From: Sparassis latifolia | Taxonomy: Eukaryota > Basidiomycota > Agaricomycetes > Polyporales > Sparassidaceae | DNA: 64,000 nt | Direction of reading: 5' to 3' | Assembly (NCBI GenBank): GCA_018466975.1 | Contig: JAENRS010000022.1 | Location: 806,001 to 870,000 of the forward strand | Shown: positions 22,390-34,721 of the stretch, one piece after another | Position numbering within the stretch: position 1 is the stretch's first letter | How the letters are laid out: the number at the start of each line of letters is the position of its first letter | Position numbers and translations under genes: made by a program | The notes under the pieces: generated by a model | Database searches by the model: none | The model's input: the letters and a program-made list of their open reading frames with translations, nothing else | Told to the model about the DNA's origin: nothing

Positions 22390-24694
22390 CTGCTGCTACT
22401 GCCCCGACAGGGCGCGCAACGCGCTTCCCGACGACCTCCCGGGCCTCCAGCATGGAGAGAAAGAGAACCCGTCGCGGCAACCTGGTCCGAGAACCATCAC
22501 AGGCCTTCGCTGCGCGCATAAGGGCCCAGTAAAGCGTATAAAGCATAAAAGCGCGGGATGACACGGCGCGTATGATAGACATGACCCGCGTTGAGAAGTC
22601 TCGACAAGTCGACAAGGTGGACGAGAGAAAGTGGGAGGACGGGACAAGCTGGGACGACCGAGGACGTGGACGCGGACGCGGACAGCAGTCAGCAGTGAGC
22701 GACCCAGCGGCGCGCATATTCCGGGAAACCCAGGGTCGGAGGAGCGGTACTTGGGCGCGCAGCGGGGGCACATATATCATAAACCTCGCAAAGACCGAGC
22801 CGCCCGAGGCGATCGTCTCGCAGTCTGCGAGAGGGTCCTTTGCAGGGTCCAAACCCCCTCTGTAGCAGGGCCCGCTCTTCCGACGACCCCGACGCACGAG
22901 CTCGCTGGGCCTTTACGCACGCTTCGAGTGCGAGAGGCCCCGTCTGGACGACCTCGACTATCCAGTCAGCCCGAGTGACTCAACATCTGCGCTTGGGAGA
23001 ACACACAAAAACCGCGGAACGCGCACAAAAAACGTCGTACGCCCCGTCCATATGCGTGCAGCACTGGCCCGGGGACGACCGCTGACAGCTCGTTCCCGAT
23101 TTGGACCACGCGCCAACCTGGGGCTGGGGCTCGCGCGGTCGCCCGGCGGTCGGTGTGCGGCACGATCTCTCTCCCGGCGGAGAACGCGCCCCATCCCCCC
23201 TGTGCGAGCGACAAAATCGCGATCCCCGCCCCGGGCGGGTCGTGAGCACGAACGCTGGTTCGCTCCGGCACCGCGGACGAGAAGTTCGGAGTCGTGACCG
23301 TGGCGGGTTGGTGGATGGTGGATGGAGGATGGAAGGAAGCCAGGGAGGATGGGGTGGGGGACGTGGATGCGGTCGGCGGTAAATGAGTAGAGAGTGACTT
23401 GCGGCGGGGATCCGAGGGCCAATTAAGCGATGGGGACGTATATATATGGCGGAGACGATGATCATGTGGGGCGCGCCGAAGCGGTTGGGGCAAGGGGTTG
23501 GGGCGTAAAGCTCAACCGATTTTGACGAGTTCGTGCCCAGTCAAGGCCTAATTAGGCGCTCTGCACCATCTGAGGATCGTTCGCGCAGAGATCCGCGGGA
23601 TCGTGTGCGCTGACGCACCTCTGTTTCCCAATTTCTGGACGAGTCCCACCCGCGCTGCCTTTATGCCGCGTTTCGAGATTCGAGCGCTCGGCGCGCACGC
23701 GTCTGGGAAGGATCAGCGAGGCGCGTCTGGACGATCTTGGTGAGGAACGAGCTCGTAACGAGCGTTACAGCTTGAGGACGCCGTCGCAGAACGCGCGCGA
23801 GGTCACTTGAGAGCTTGATCGCCTGGGAGCGGAGAATGTCCACCGTCGTCGCGCCGCCGGAAGCGCACGCACGAAATGCCGCCACCATCGGAAAAGATGA
23901 AGACGACGTCGAGGAACGAGTGAGCGAAACGCGGGGACGGCTGGCGGCGGCGATACGGTTATACCGCAGATGGGGACATCTGCGAAGTAACGGTATCGCG
24001 GTCGCCCGTCCTAGTGCGTGATGCGGATGGGGAGATGTCCGAGTGGCGAAGAGGATAGATGGGTGTTGATGCATGATGAGCTATCGCTGGTTAGGATATG
24101 TCTTGTTTGCGCCGGGTAGAGGATGGCATGGTCATCGGTGCGGTAACCGTGTCTCTGAGGTGGGAGCGGGCGAGGGGAAGTACTGTGCGAGGAGGAACGG
24201 GCGACTATAGGCTACAGGAAGAACCCGGATGCCGACTCTTCAAGTTGCCGAGGATGATCGATGATCGATGGATGCGTCATAAGGATGACGTAACTCGCCC
24301 CGGTGCCTCGGAGACGAGAGCGGACACAGAATTGCCACAAAACAAATAGCGCACAGCAACTCTGTAAAAGATTACTAGTACTTTTGGGTCGGGAGAGCTT
24401 GCTCTCCGAGCACGAATTTGAAGAGCCATGGGCAATATCGGTGAGCGCGGGGCCGGCCGACGGACTCGCCGTGTGTTTATGCGCTATGCGCCCCTCGCGG
24501 ACAACTAAATATTCCCCGCCCCGCGATGCTGGTCAGATAGAGAGCGTCGAAGGAAATAAACAGGATCGTCCAGCCCCCCATTCGCCGACCCGCCCCACCC
24601 CCTTCCTTCTCGTCCGCGCAGTCGCTTCGGACGCGGCCATGTGTGAGGAAGAAGCCTGTTCCATCACAGTCAACACATCTAAACTGGTGCTCCT
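22390..24694. other. GC-rich repeat-derived stretch, no supported gene
   Basis: Holds another diverged R3-like copy (about 23290-23540, with GCGGTAAATGAGTAGAG and GGGCGCGCC). Open frames on both strands are low-complexity Arg/Pro-rich. No gene recognised. Confidence 0.4.
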
Positions 24695-24893
24695 AGGACC
24701 TCGGAAAATAGGCCAGCAACCCTTATCCATAAGGGTCAGGGCTGAACACCCTCTGTCTGTCTGGAAAAAAAATAAGGCTTCCAAAAAAAAGTTTCTCCCA
24801 TGTGTCCGGACTGGATCAAGGGTTGGAGCTAATTTTGAGCCCCAACTTTGTCCGAATTTACCTAAGGGTTCTCAGCCAATATTCCGAGGTCCT
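24695..24893. mobile_element. hAT-like MITE, 199 bp
   Basis: Terminal inverted repeats begin AGGACCTCGGAA on both ends and match at 25 of 31 positions. The element is flanked by a perfect 8-bp direct repeat GTGCTCCT (24687-24694 and 24894-24901), the target-site duplication length of hAT transposons. The interior has no coding capacity. The ends do not fit the usual hAT terminal consensus perfectly, so the superfamily call rests mainly on the 8-bp duplication. Confidence 0.85.
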
Positions 24894-24901
24894 GTGCTCC
24901 T

Positions 24902-27900
24902 CCATACCCTATCGATCGCCTCTGCCCGCATCTGGATGACCCTGGCCTGGTTATCCTTCGCTCGCGCCGGTCGTTCGTTCGGTCTCTGAATTCGCGGCCT
25001 GGCAAAACCAGCAGGATGCGCGTGTCTTTCGCGAGGCCGTGTCGGGAGACGTCGGATTGTCTCCGCTGGCGGGATGAAGAGCGCGATGGCGTATCTGGAG
25101 AGCAACAGCCCGCTGCGCCATATATATATATAGCTAACTTAATATCCGTGAACGCTGAGGGAAAATATGTGATTTCCGGACTGACCGTACTGGCGAGGAA
25201 CCCCTCCTCCGTACGGCAATGCTTCCTGCTCCCGATCCTCCTCCACTGTCCTCGTCGTGCCGCACGCTGTGGTGGTCCCGGTAAGATGATCGGACGCCAA
25301 TAGGATATTTCTCCTGATGTCGAGATCTGAGACTCGCACTAATGATGACGTCCACCACGGATGGATGCAGCCTATACACGCAATCTGCACGTGCATAACA
25401 ATGGTAGCGACGACGAATTCATGCCGCACGAATTCCCCATTGCTGCCTATGGCACGAATTGCCCCTCACCGGTCACCCTTGGACCGGCCGCACTTGCAGA
25501 AGGTACCCGTGCAATAGATGACACCTAGGACAGGCTATGCCTGCACATTAGATGAGGAGCACTTGCCCCCGAGTGTTTGGCTCGACAATGATGTACGCCC
25601 TTGTCTCCCTGGTAGAGCCAATGATGGTCTCAAGGAGAAACTCACGCTCAGGCCCTCCATTTTTTGCTTGCAACAAGCAGAAGGGAGGGCCTGAGCATGA
25701 ATTCCTAGTTGTGACCATCGTCAGAGTTTACAGATGGCGTGTAGGCCAGGCCAGGCTCGATGAACGTAGGAGAGCGTTGAGGGAGGAACTAATGGTGAGA
25801 TGGACAATGCTGAACCAGGCGTGTTCATTCTCAAGTTCGGGATTGGGGGGCGAAGATGTCTGATGTAATGGTAGATATGGCGGAAGAGAGCGACGAGGAA
25901 AAACTTGGTGAGGTGGTGGGGGGCATGCCGGGGAGTGTGGCTCTTATCTAGCTATATATGCAGTGTTTGTCATAAGGTTAGGGCTATGCAGACGATCCTC
26001 CTGACGCAAAGCGAATAAGAAGCGGGCGATAAGTCGCGGAGAGCTGCGCAGTTGGGGGAGGTTGGTCTGCCTTTCGTGCGTACACTAGGTCTTCGAAAGT
26101 GCGGGGCTGGCCCCAGCGAGTCCAACATTCTCAGTTGTGTTCAGGAATGAATCGCGAATGTATCATATCATATCACAGGCTCCAGGCTCACTACGCGTAT
26201 AACCACCACATTGCAGAAATCTCTCCGATCCACAGGCCGGGCCCCCCATCCCAGCGAGCAGCGGTCGCAGCGCGGTAGTTCTCGTGTCTCTGTCTCCCTC
26301 GATAATCCATCCCACCGCGTCTCTCGTCGCTCATTCTATTTCGGTTCGCATCCGAGAGCGCGACGCGATAAAAGCGGGCGGGTCAAATGTGTGATTCTGG
26401 ACTCTGCATCGCACGCGGCGCTACTGTGATATTCCCAGCGATAGAGAGACGCGGAACGGGAATGGCGGCGGTGGAGCGGTTGGCGTCGTGGCGAGAACGA
26501 CGGGTGTGTGGACCGTGAACGAAGGGGCCTGCTGCCGATTCGCGCGCGCTGCCAACTTGTGTCTTCGCCTTCGTCTTCGTCGTGGGCGCTCGCGAACGGG
26601 TGAGGGCCGTAGCGATTCGCGTTCGGCCAGCCACAGTCGGTTTCTGCTTCGCACGTCGAACGCACCCCTCGCCGAGACGACGCCGCACCGTCGCCCCCGC
26701 CTATCCGAGAATCTCGCAGACTTTTCGCCGCGGAAGTGCGCACTGGCGGGCGGTCAGGATGGAGAGGGCTCAGCGCGCGGACGGAAGTGACGGACGGGAC
26801 CAGCCTGGGGAAATTTGTGCCCTCCTCGCCGTCCAATGTGAGTGGCCGCGAACCGCGGGCGTGAGCGTGCGCGCAGTCCGCCGCCGCCGCCGCCCGCACC
26901 ACCAAGTCATCCGCAGTGCCCGATGGTTCACCCGAGGACGAAGCTCCGCTCGCCCGAACGCCGAAAAGGGGGGAGGTTCGAGTTCAGCGGCGAACGTGGG
27001 CGACGGGACGATGACGGCTGGCTTGCGCGCTCACGTTGAAGAAGCAGAGGACCTTACGGATGCTTCCCACCGCCGCTACATATTGATGGGGATGAATACG
27101 TGGAGGGGGGCTGTCGTAGTGGGACCTTGGTGGGGAGCGATGAATCTGATATTAAATGCGTGGATAAACCCACGCGAGGTTCGGTAATTTGTCCACCATC
27201 GATAGGTGTGGTCGTGGGCAGCTGGCGAACGGAGCAGAGTCGGATGATGCTTTGGCCAAGCGCGCGCCTCTGGATTCTGCTTCTCTGCTGAGCGGAAGCT
27301 TTACCGAGGCTCGGCTCGTAGATGGATGATGAGGGGTATGCCGGAAAGGGGTCAAATGCAGATGCGTACCATGGCAGATGCGAGCGGGCAGCGCAGCGAA
27401 CGTCAGCCACGGGAAGGTGACGGCTAGACTGCACCTGCGGAACGTCGAGGCGAAGCAGCGGCTGTGCACAGAGGGGTCTTCCGGCTATTTCACGATGACC
27501 ACCGGGCGCGCGGCCACTCTTTGACGAGGACGTGGAGGGTGCGTGCACCCCCAGGCGGGGGGCTGGCTGTAGGCCAATGAACGCAATAAGGACTGGCGAG
27601 GACAGACATTCCTGTCGTGAGTCTCACACAGAGGAATTTGAATGAGATGAAATGGAGTAAATTATCGATATGCAGCCCGTTACTGTGTGTTCGTCGTGGG
27701 CGTGTGGGCAACTACAGAACAGGTCGGCATTGCGTGCGATGAGGGTGAATGAGTTCCGCCTGCGACGCCGAGCCACCCGCACCGTCGACTGGGACCGTCG
27801 AAAAACCTTCACTGTGAATGCTATGATGAGTGAGTCTTCGCTGCCTGATGCGTCAGGCAATGGGTTCTTCCACTTCCGAAGCCCAAACAAGTGCGGCTTG

Positions 27901-30296
27901 CGTTTCTGCATGTCTAGCTGCAAAATGAGTGCCGAGTGAAGTTCGTGCACCGGCGTCTTGTCCCGTCTAGCCTTTCTACGAACGCATCCAGACTGGTATA
28001 TGGCAGGAGGTTCAGGTGCTGCGCTGAGTGCTGAGGATGAGGCTGGTGCGTCGACGTCCGACTTTATATATCTGGCTGGCAGAGATGGAGATAAGAGGAG
28101 CATGGCGTATTCACAGCGCCGATGGTGTCGGGCGCAGTTCGACGCGCTGCGACTGTGGAGGTCATCAGAAAACTCACCCCTCTGGGACGCCCGGAGATAG
28201 TCGACTGCAGCACCTGGAGTGTAAGGCTCAGTGCAGTGCCGAGGAGTGGGAGAAAGACGAGGCGGAGATGGGGGATAGAGAGAGGCGTAGCGCAGAAAGC
28301 GTCCATCGATTGTCGGCAGTTGGGCGTAGGCCAGATGCATGGTGCTGTGCAGCCCGCGGATATGACAGCAGGAAGAGAGACACCCGATGGGTCGAGCGCG
28401 TGCACAACGTCTCGAGTCTCCGCTAGTTCTCGTCCTTCTCGGCCCCTCCGTCCACGCGCGGCAGGCTCGACTTGCAGCTTCTTTCAAACACAGTCAGGCT
28501 CAGGAAGGCGTCGAACGCTAGCTACGCGCGGCCATGGGAGAGTTAATATACGTCGTTTGGGGGCGGAGTAGGTGAGTCGTATCTCGACTACCTCGATCTC
28601 ATCTGGATAACTCCGAGATCGATCATGCTCAGCGTCCCTTTTCTTCCAAGCCTCCGCGCGCACTCCGAAATCGGCCGCGGCGCGCAAGCTCACACACCGA
28701 TTCGGCAATTGTGCGTTTTCCATGGTGTACGCCTGTTCATGACAAGTTCCTGATTACCGTCTTGCTCATAGGTGCGGGGATATCACCGCTGAGTGCTTCA
28801 CCTTTTGAGCGATGCACCCTTCAAATTATAATTCGGAGGCGTTCCGCACCTTGTCTTGCCGGTTGAAGGTTTGCCATGGCCTGTCCCGGTTTTGTTACGG
28901 CTTGGAGCGCCTTGGTAAACAAGTCGAGTCTGAGTGATATAGAGCACAGGGACGGATTCCAGTCGTAGAACTTGGTAATGTTAACGAAGACGCATCACCG
29001 AAGGGAAACACGACCAGGCACTAGCCTGTTTCTTCTGAAGACCAGACCGAACCCCGGGTACGATAGTGGGAGGCATCTGTCCAAGGTAGATTGCTCCTCA
29101 CCTTTCCGACATGCTTATGACGGCCGAGCTTCAGCTCGGCATATACTGAACGCCTTACGCCGTTGGATGACGCTATCTGCATCCCCTCCGACATGTGCAG
29201 CCGTCTAATCCACTTTCCTCGGTATTGGCTACGTTCCTCGCCCCCGCATGCCCTCTCGTCGATACCCTGCTCCTGACATATCCTCGACTCGAATTCCGGT
29301 GTGCACCCATGAGTAGATTTTGGGAGCAGGATCCAAGTGCTATCCATAGACGGCGAGTCTCATTCTGTCCTTCCATCCTCGATTGTCAGTGTGCACTGCT
29401 GACTGGCTCGTTGACTGGGTATGTGCAGTAATATGGGAATTACTGTAGTGGCGACCTGCGTTCATCCTAGATAATTTTTTAAAACCAGTATGGTCGACGA
29501 AGTCGCTGAATATCCGAACCGGTTGAGAACAGGCGAACAAGCAGCGTTGCCGATGTCTCACGGACGATCACTGGCAATATTTGCCGATGTCTACACGGAT
29601 TATCTGGAGTGTTAAACGTTGGAGAACACGTCATGGTGCGCAGGTTGATCGTGACATTTCGTCTCAATCTTTGCAGATCCTTCTCGGACCGCCCAATATC
29701 CCTATCCCTGGCAGCGCTCCCAGTCTTCGCTTCAACACGCCGCGTGTTCTCCGAGAACGCTCCGCGTTTGCGTGGACGTTATCCCGCGTGATCTCCATTT
29801 CCGCCTCACCTGCTGTGCATATCCTCATCTGGTGGTCCAAGTCATGCCCAGGTGAACGAGCTTCGAGCTACCGTCCAAGGTGACGGTGATGCCGCGCATG
29901 TTTCGTGTATGGCACATACGGCCGGTGAAAGGCGGGTGGTGCATGCTTCGCGAGCCGGCACCTATACAGGCGTGCTGCAGCGCGAGCGGTACTTACTTGA
30001 CGAACCGCCCTTTTGCGCATGCGAAGTCGAGAGCTACTGGTGGATGGCACGCTCGGCACTGCCATTATCCTTGTGACAGAAGTCCAGCGACGTCGCTTTG
30101 TGCTTGGTCTGCTCGTGTTGCACTATGCGTCGATATTCGGAATAGATAAGTAGATATTGATCCCCCGCTCGTCCGTTAAATGCCTAATTAACAGTTCGTC
30201 AGGATGAGTGTGTAGGATTGAAATATGAGCCAGAAATCAGTAAGTCACCCTTTCTGTAGTTCAATCACAATCCTGTCCTTATTTGATATGACATAG
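24902..30296. other. Gene-poor 5.4 kb
   Basis: No intact gene found. Overlapping open frames at 26336-27187 and 27624-28487 are Arg/Pro/Ser-rich, without splice logic or family motifs. A hairpin lies at 25621-25722 (listed). A small perfect palindrome GCCGAGCTTCAGCTCGGC occurs at about 29121-29138. 29690-29830 (plus) reads ILLGPPNIPIPGSAPSL and looks faintly coding, but no family is recognised. Confidence 0.45.
25621..25722. repeat. Long imperfect hairpin, about 100 nt
   Basis: A perfect 13-nt stem (25646-25658 GCTCAGGCCCTCC with 25684-25696) is extended by an imperfect outer stem (GATGGTCTCAAGGA with TCCTAGTTGTGACCATC). The size and loop resemble a precursor of microRNA-like RNA. This is structural reading only. 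Confidence 0.6.
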
Positions 30297-30819
30297 TCTG
30301 TGATGCCTTTGAGGGTCCATGTAAAGTGCCCAGTGAGATGGAAATGACTGATGGACGTGGTTTTATTAGCCGCAGGGTGCTGCGTGACCTGCAGAGTTGT
30401 CTTCAATGGCAGGATGAACCCACTGCCATTCAATGTCGTGTTGCTGGTGCAAAGGTGTGTTCCATACTATTATATCCTGACATATGTGAATTCTCTGCTT
30501 GATCCAGGGCATGTTGCTGCTACACCCTGACTATCAACATGTCCACGGCACTGAAGAGGTCAGAGTGTGGCTACGACCATCTCAGATCAAGATCAAGCAC
30601 CTTGAAGGTCCTCTGGATGTCCAGTATCTTCCTGCTGATGCCGATAAATCACTGTTGACAATTGATGTGCTGCGGTCCAGCCGACTCTCCACACCAGCAC
30701 ACTTGTCCACAGAGACCATCATCAACTTTGCCGAGAACAATGTGCCGAGCAAGGTTTTTGTCACACTGATGCATGGGAGTCAAGCAAAATTGTTCATCAT
30801 GAAGTATAAAGTACAATAA
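30297..30819 (+). pseudogene. RNA-dependent RNA polymerase fragment (QDE-1/Rdp1 type)
   Basis: Two exons, 30297-30454 and 30508-30819, are joined by a 53-nt intron (GTGTGT...CCAG, phase 0) and give one open reading. Residues include EMTDGRGFISRRVL, the counterpart of the TDG.G.IS block of cellular RdRPs. Then come AIQCRVAGAKGMLLLHPD (G.KG block), VWLRPSQIKIKH and TIDVLRSSRLSTPA, and ETIINFAENNVPSKVF. It stops at 30819 before the catalytic double-psi barrel with its DxDGD motif. A stop codon sits just upstream of 30297. The full protein is over 1,000 aa, so this is a short internal fragment. In intact form the enzyme makes double-stranded RNA for RNA interference. Confidence 0.85.
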
Positions 30820-31059
30820 TATGTGTGGATGTGGATTGCACGCATTTATACCACGGATGAGGGAGGCACATATACGATGGAAGATTCATTGTTCTTGGAC
30901 TATGAGATCAGCTGTGGAGGCAACGAAACATACGAAGGTGACATTTCCCGACGAGTCCGTGCTTACTGAGGTCTGGCTGGGATGGAATACTAGCGGCAGG
31001 CCGTTCTCCTCCCATCTTTGCCCACATCTTGTCCAGAACACCTAGGGCGTAGATGTTGA

Positions 31060-32560
31060 AAGGGCTGTGCACTCCTGCACGCTACAGTTTGCGGAGTATG
31101 TCGAAAAGATTATGCGGGAGAATGTCAGCGTTCACCTGCGCCAGGGTGTCGAGCTGTGCAGAGCTCATCGAGGACGGGCGGCTGGGACGGGTTCTAGTGC
31201 GTCGGATGTTGGAGTCCTCCGTTCTCCACTAATCTTTGCCTCTGAGAATGTGGCACCTATGAGAGCAATGCATGCAAGTCGTCGACTATACGGGTCTTCT
31301 CTTCTATTTCCTTATGAGTCCGCCGTTCGTGATCGCAGGAAAAGTGTGTTGCAAAGTGGACACTGAGGTCTTCACGAACCTCACCACATCTGTACGCAAC
31401 TCGAGCCCTCTGGCCCATTCAACGAGGTTTGAAACAGCTGTCATCATACGGTAAGCTTTGGTATTCGCGAAAACGAGTAGCATGGACACGAACCTTCCGC
31501 AGGGTCGTGCAATTATGACTGCAACTCTGCCAGTTATCCCGAAAAATGCTGTAAATATCCGACGGAGATCCCATAGGGATGACAATCAGGTCAACGGTGC
31601 CGTCGTCATATTTGTCCCGCACGCGGTGCGACTGGCGGTGTTCGGCGCCTGGCTTCTGGGTGCTCAACCGGCGGACACGCTCTTCGAAGATCTCTGCGAC
31701 GCAGTTCATGGCGTCCGCAGGACTGAGGTCATTCAGGCAAGAGTCGTTTATCCCCGCAATGATTTATGATCGAGGAGGGGGTAATTGATATGCATCGCCA
31801 TCCCACAGGCGTCCTTGTTCTGCGACCGCACGCCGCTCGTGCGCTACGAAGCTTTTGCCATTGAGATGCAGCTCGTACCTACATGCCGCGAGGTCAAGGC
31901 CGAAAACGCAGTAGAACGCGTGGTCAGTTTCATGGCTATGATGCATAGGAGCGGTGAGAGAGAGGCGATCAATACGGGCACGAAGCAGTAAACGCGGAGC
32001 GGGCAGCCATCACCACCGCAATGGAAATCCAGTAACGCTGAGCATGGTCGCTACTGCAGTGTTGAACATCCACGCGAAGCAGAGAAACCCTGCTAGGAAG
32101 AAGGTAATGGCTGTTTGCAGGAGCAGCAAGATAAACACCACAATTATCTTGACACACTCTAGCGTCGAACGCCATAGTGTCGCAACGCGGATGAGGTTCC
32201 TGGGCTGTTCGGCTAGCTCGATCAAGTATTCGCGCAGCCATTACTTTACCAGGATCCAATTAACGCAGAAAGGAGACTGCAGCCGAGACTTGCAAACCAC
32301 ATGGTGTTGTAGAAGGCGGTGGTGGAAGCGAGATTTCCGATTGTAGCTGGGGTATGTTGCGGCGATGAATGCAGGAAGAACGCCTGAAAATATACCACCG
32401 CGTGATGTTAGTCGCATTGCAGTTTTTACAAATGTCGACGAACAAACGTGAGCAGACTGTCGACATCAGGGAAAACTCGGATGAGTTCAACCCCTCGCTT
32501 CTGTTACGTGATCTTCGAGGATACCTGCACACTCAGACCACGCCGTATAGGCACCAGAAC
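31060..32560 (-). pseudogene. DUF6535 pseudogene, copy 2
   Basis: Paralogue of 16278-18077. Readable pieces lie in several minus-strand frames: ITGRVAVIIARPCGRFVSM and MMTAVSNLVEWARGLELRTD (31585-31390), MNCVAEIFEERVRRLSTQKPG (31709-31650), and AITFFLAGFLCFAWMFNTAV (about 32110-32050). Several frameshifts separate them, and part of the segment between the membrane region and the MNC(V)AEI block has rearranged. Where copy 1 shifts frame (16868), this copy reads through, so it helps reconstruct the ancestral exon order. It is not functional. Confidence 0.75.
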
Positions 32561-33130
32561 AGACTTAGAATAGATGAAAAGGTTAGACTCGGCCGGCGAA
32601 CACTGCCAGGACTTCGGATATGCAACGGGCACCAACATGGCGACTGGGTGACGACCTGTCTTCCCCATCCATGGCTTTATGCGCCAATAGATGTCAAACT
32701 TAAAACCCGTATAGGTTAATTATTGCACGTATCCTACTTCGATTTGCTTTGTTTATGTCAATAGGCATGAGAATGTGTTGCATGCGCGCGCCGCAGTTGG
32801 CTTCAGTTTGAGCGTAGCATGACATGCAATGACGGGTTCCACCAAAGATTCTTTGCAATGAGGTAGCACTGCCGTGAATCAAGTAAAGTAGCAATGGGGA
32901 GGAGGGGATCTAGACATAGAATTCATGTTAGTGTCTCCACCTTTCTGGAAACCGTACTCACTGGAAGATTGGGAGATGATTCAAGCGCACCTGCTGCGCA
33001 AAAATCAAAGATCGTACCACAGCGCAGGCAGAGACCACAGTGTGTGATCGGCCAACACATAGAGTTGTGCTCGTGCATAGGCACATTGGATCATGTCGCG
33101 AAGACCTAGCATTGAGCAAAGAGCGCGGAC
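31060..33130. repeat. Segmental duplication, right copy
   Basis: Same-orientation counterpart of 16278-19000, including the DUF6535 gene and about 500 bp of upstream flank (32700-33120). More degraded than the left copy. Confidence 0.65.
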
Positions 33131-34721
33131 ACGGGTGCGCCATACCAAGATCCGGATAGTAGGGAGATTTAGTCCATTCAACAGCCAATCGGCCCTAGAT
33201 AATCTGCGAGACCATTTACGATAAAAAGCCCCGGTGCATCCGTAGAGAGGCGAATAAGTGTACTACCTTGAACTTTGCTCAGAACAGTACGGTAAACTGG
33301 AAGAATGTGTCGCGCACCGGCAATTCCATCATATTTACAGCGATGAACTGGGCCTCTAATGAACTTCGAAGTAGGTGCCGCTTATCATAGGATATTCCTA
33401 GTAATAGGTATTTCAGAATGGACTTTCAGGCCGCATCAAGCATGCAGCTGTGGTTCAGGACAGCACAAGGGCTCATAGCGCCGTGAGGTGGCCGTTTAGA
33501 CTACTGTCCTCGCGATATCGTGCATGCAAGAACTCAGCGCTATTCACTCAGCCTTATCTGCGACACGTGTAGTCATTCAATGAATGGGAGAGCGCCCAAT
33601 GCAGAGAAGAGATAGGAGCTCACAGAATGGGACACAATCACATACTACATGACCTCGACATGCTTGCGAGGGCCAACACACAACCCAGGCCACTTATTAA
33701 CGCGAGTCGGCTATTGATCCACACGGCTGCACGGCAAACATGCGAACGGCGCAAAACCTGACATATTTGTCGGGCTATTGTGACCGGAGCAGACTTATGG
33801 CGACTCGGCGAAAGGATTTGGACAAGGCAATCGAGCCTCATCTGACAGCAGCATAGCACCTATAATATTGCACGTAAGTAGTACTCAACAGAGATTTGGG
33901 AGCGAAAACGAACCGAGGTACTGGCAAAAGCTGCCTCAGAAGGGGAAAGCGCCCAAATATACTGCCCGGAAAAGCAAAAAATTCTGGGAGTATTCCTTGA
34001 GAGTAACTGACCTTCAAGGTAGTCTCAGACGATGACGAGCGATATATATTATATCAACTTCCGTTAGAAATGGACAGCGCATAAACGTAAAGGAGGAATT
34101 AGCGGCGTACCGAACCGGGTGAGCGAGACAGCGACCACATCTAGTACGACGCCTTTCGTGTGGCATCGATTCAACTGGAGGTCATTGATTGGAGAAGAAG
34201 AGCAGAACGCAAGGTCCGTAAAAACGGTCTTCAAGCTAAAGATAGACCCTATTAGCGAAAAGCTCCTAAAAGCTACCTGATGCAGACAACTCGTTTGGTA
34301 GGCGCTGACGGTATGCGCATTGCCAAGTGGGTCGAGGCTCTAGGGAGGGAGGGAGGGAGGTATATTCCGGCTTGGGTCCCAATCAGGAACGCCGGTCTTC
34401 TGTACTATACATGGTAGGTGCTCCAGAGGGCCGATACTTCGCTCACGGGTTGGTTTTAGTGCAGGTAGAAAACGGGTACGCGTTGAAGGCAGGCCGCCGG
34501 AATAATGCACCGTCGGCAGGGATCCTACGTTCCAACGCAGAGCGAGAATGTGATCAAGAAGATTCCTGTAACGTTACTTCAACGACACTTGTACTAATAG
34601 TACAGCCTGAGCTCAGAACGTATCAGTTGGAAACGACCGAACGAACTTCACGAGATATTGCAGACATACAATTGCAAGACCCTGGATTATTGCCTACCAC
34701 CGATAAATGTACCCGTTCACC
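33131..34721. other. Intergenic, nothing recognised
   Basis: 1.6 kb without a supported gene. The plus-strand open frame 34327-34920 runs antisense into the last CET1 exon and has no family features. A GGGAGGGAGGGAGG tract lies at about 34347-34361. Confidence 0.5.

Noticed and set aside
26336..28487. Frames of 189, 201 and 287 aa
   Set aside because: Low-complexity composition, mutually overlapping on both strands, no recognisable family.
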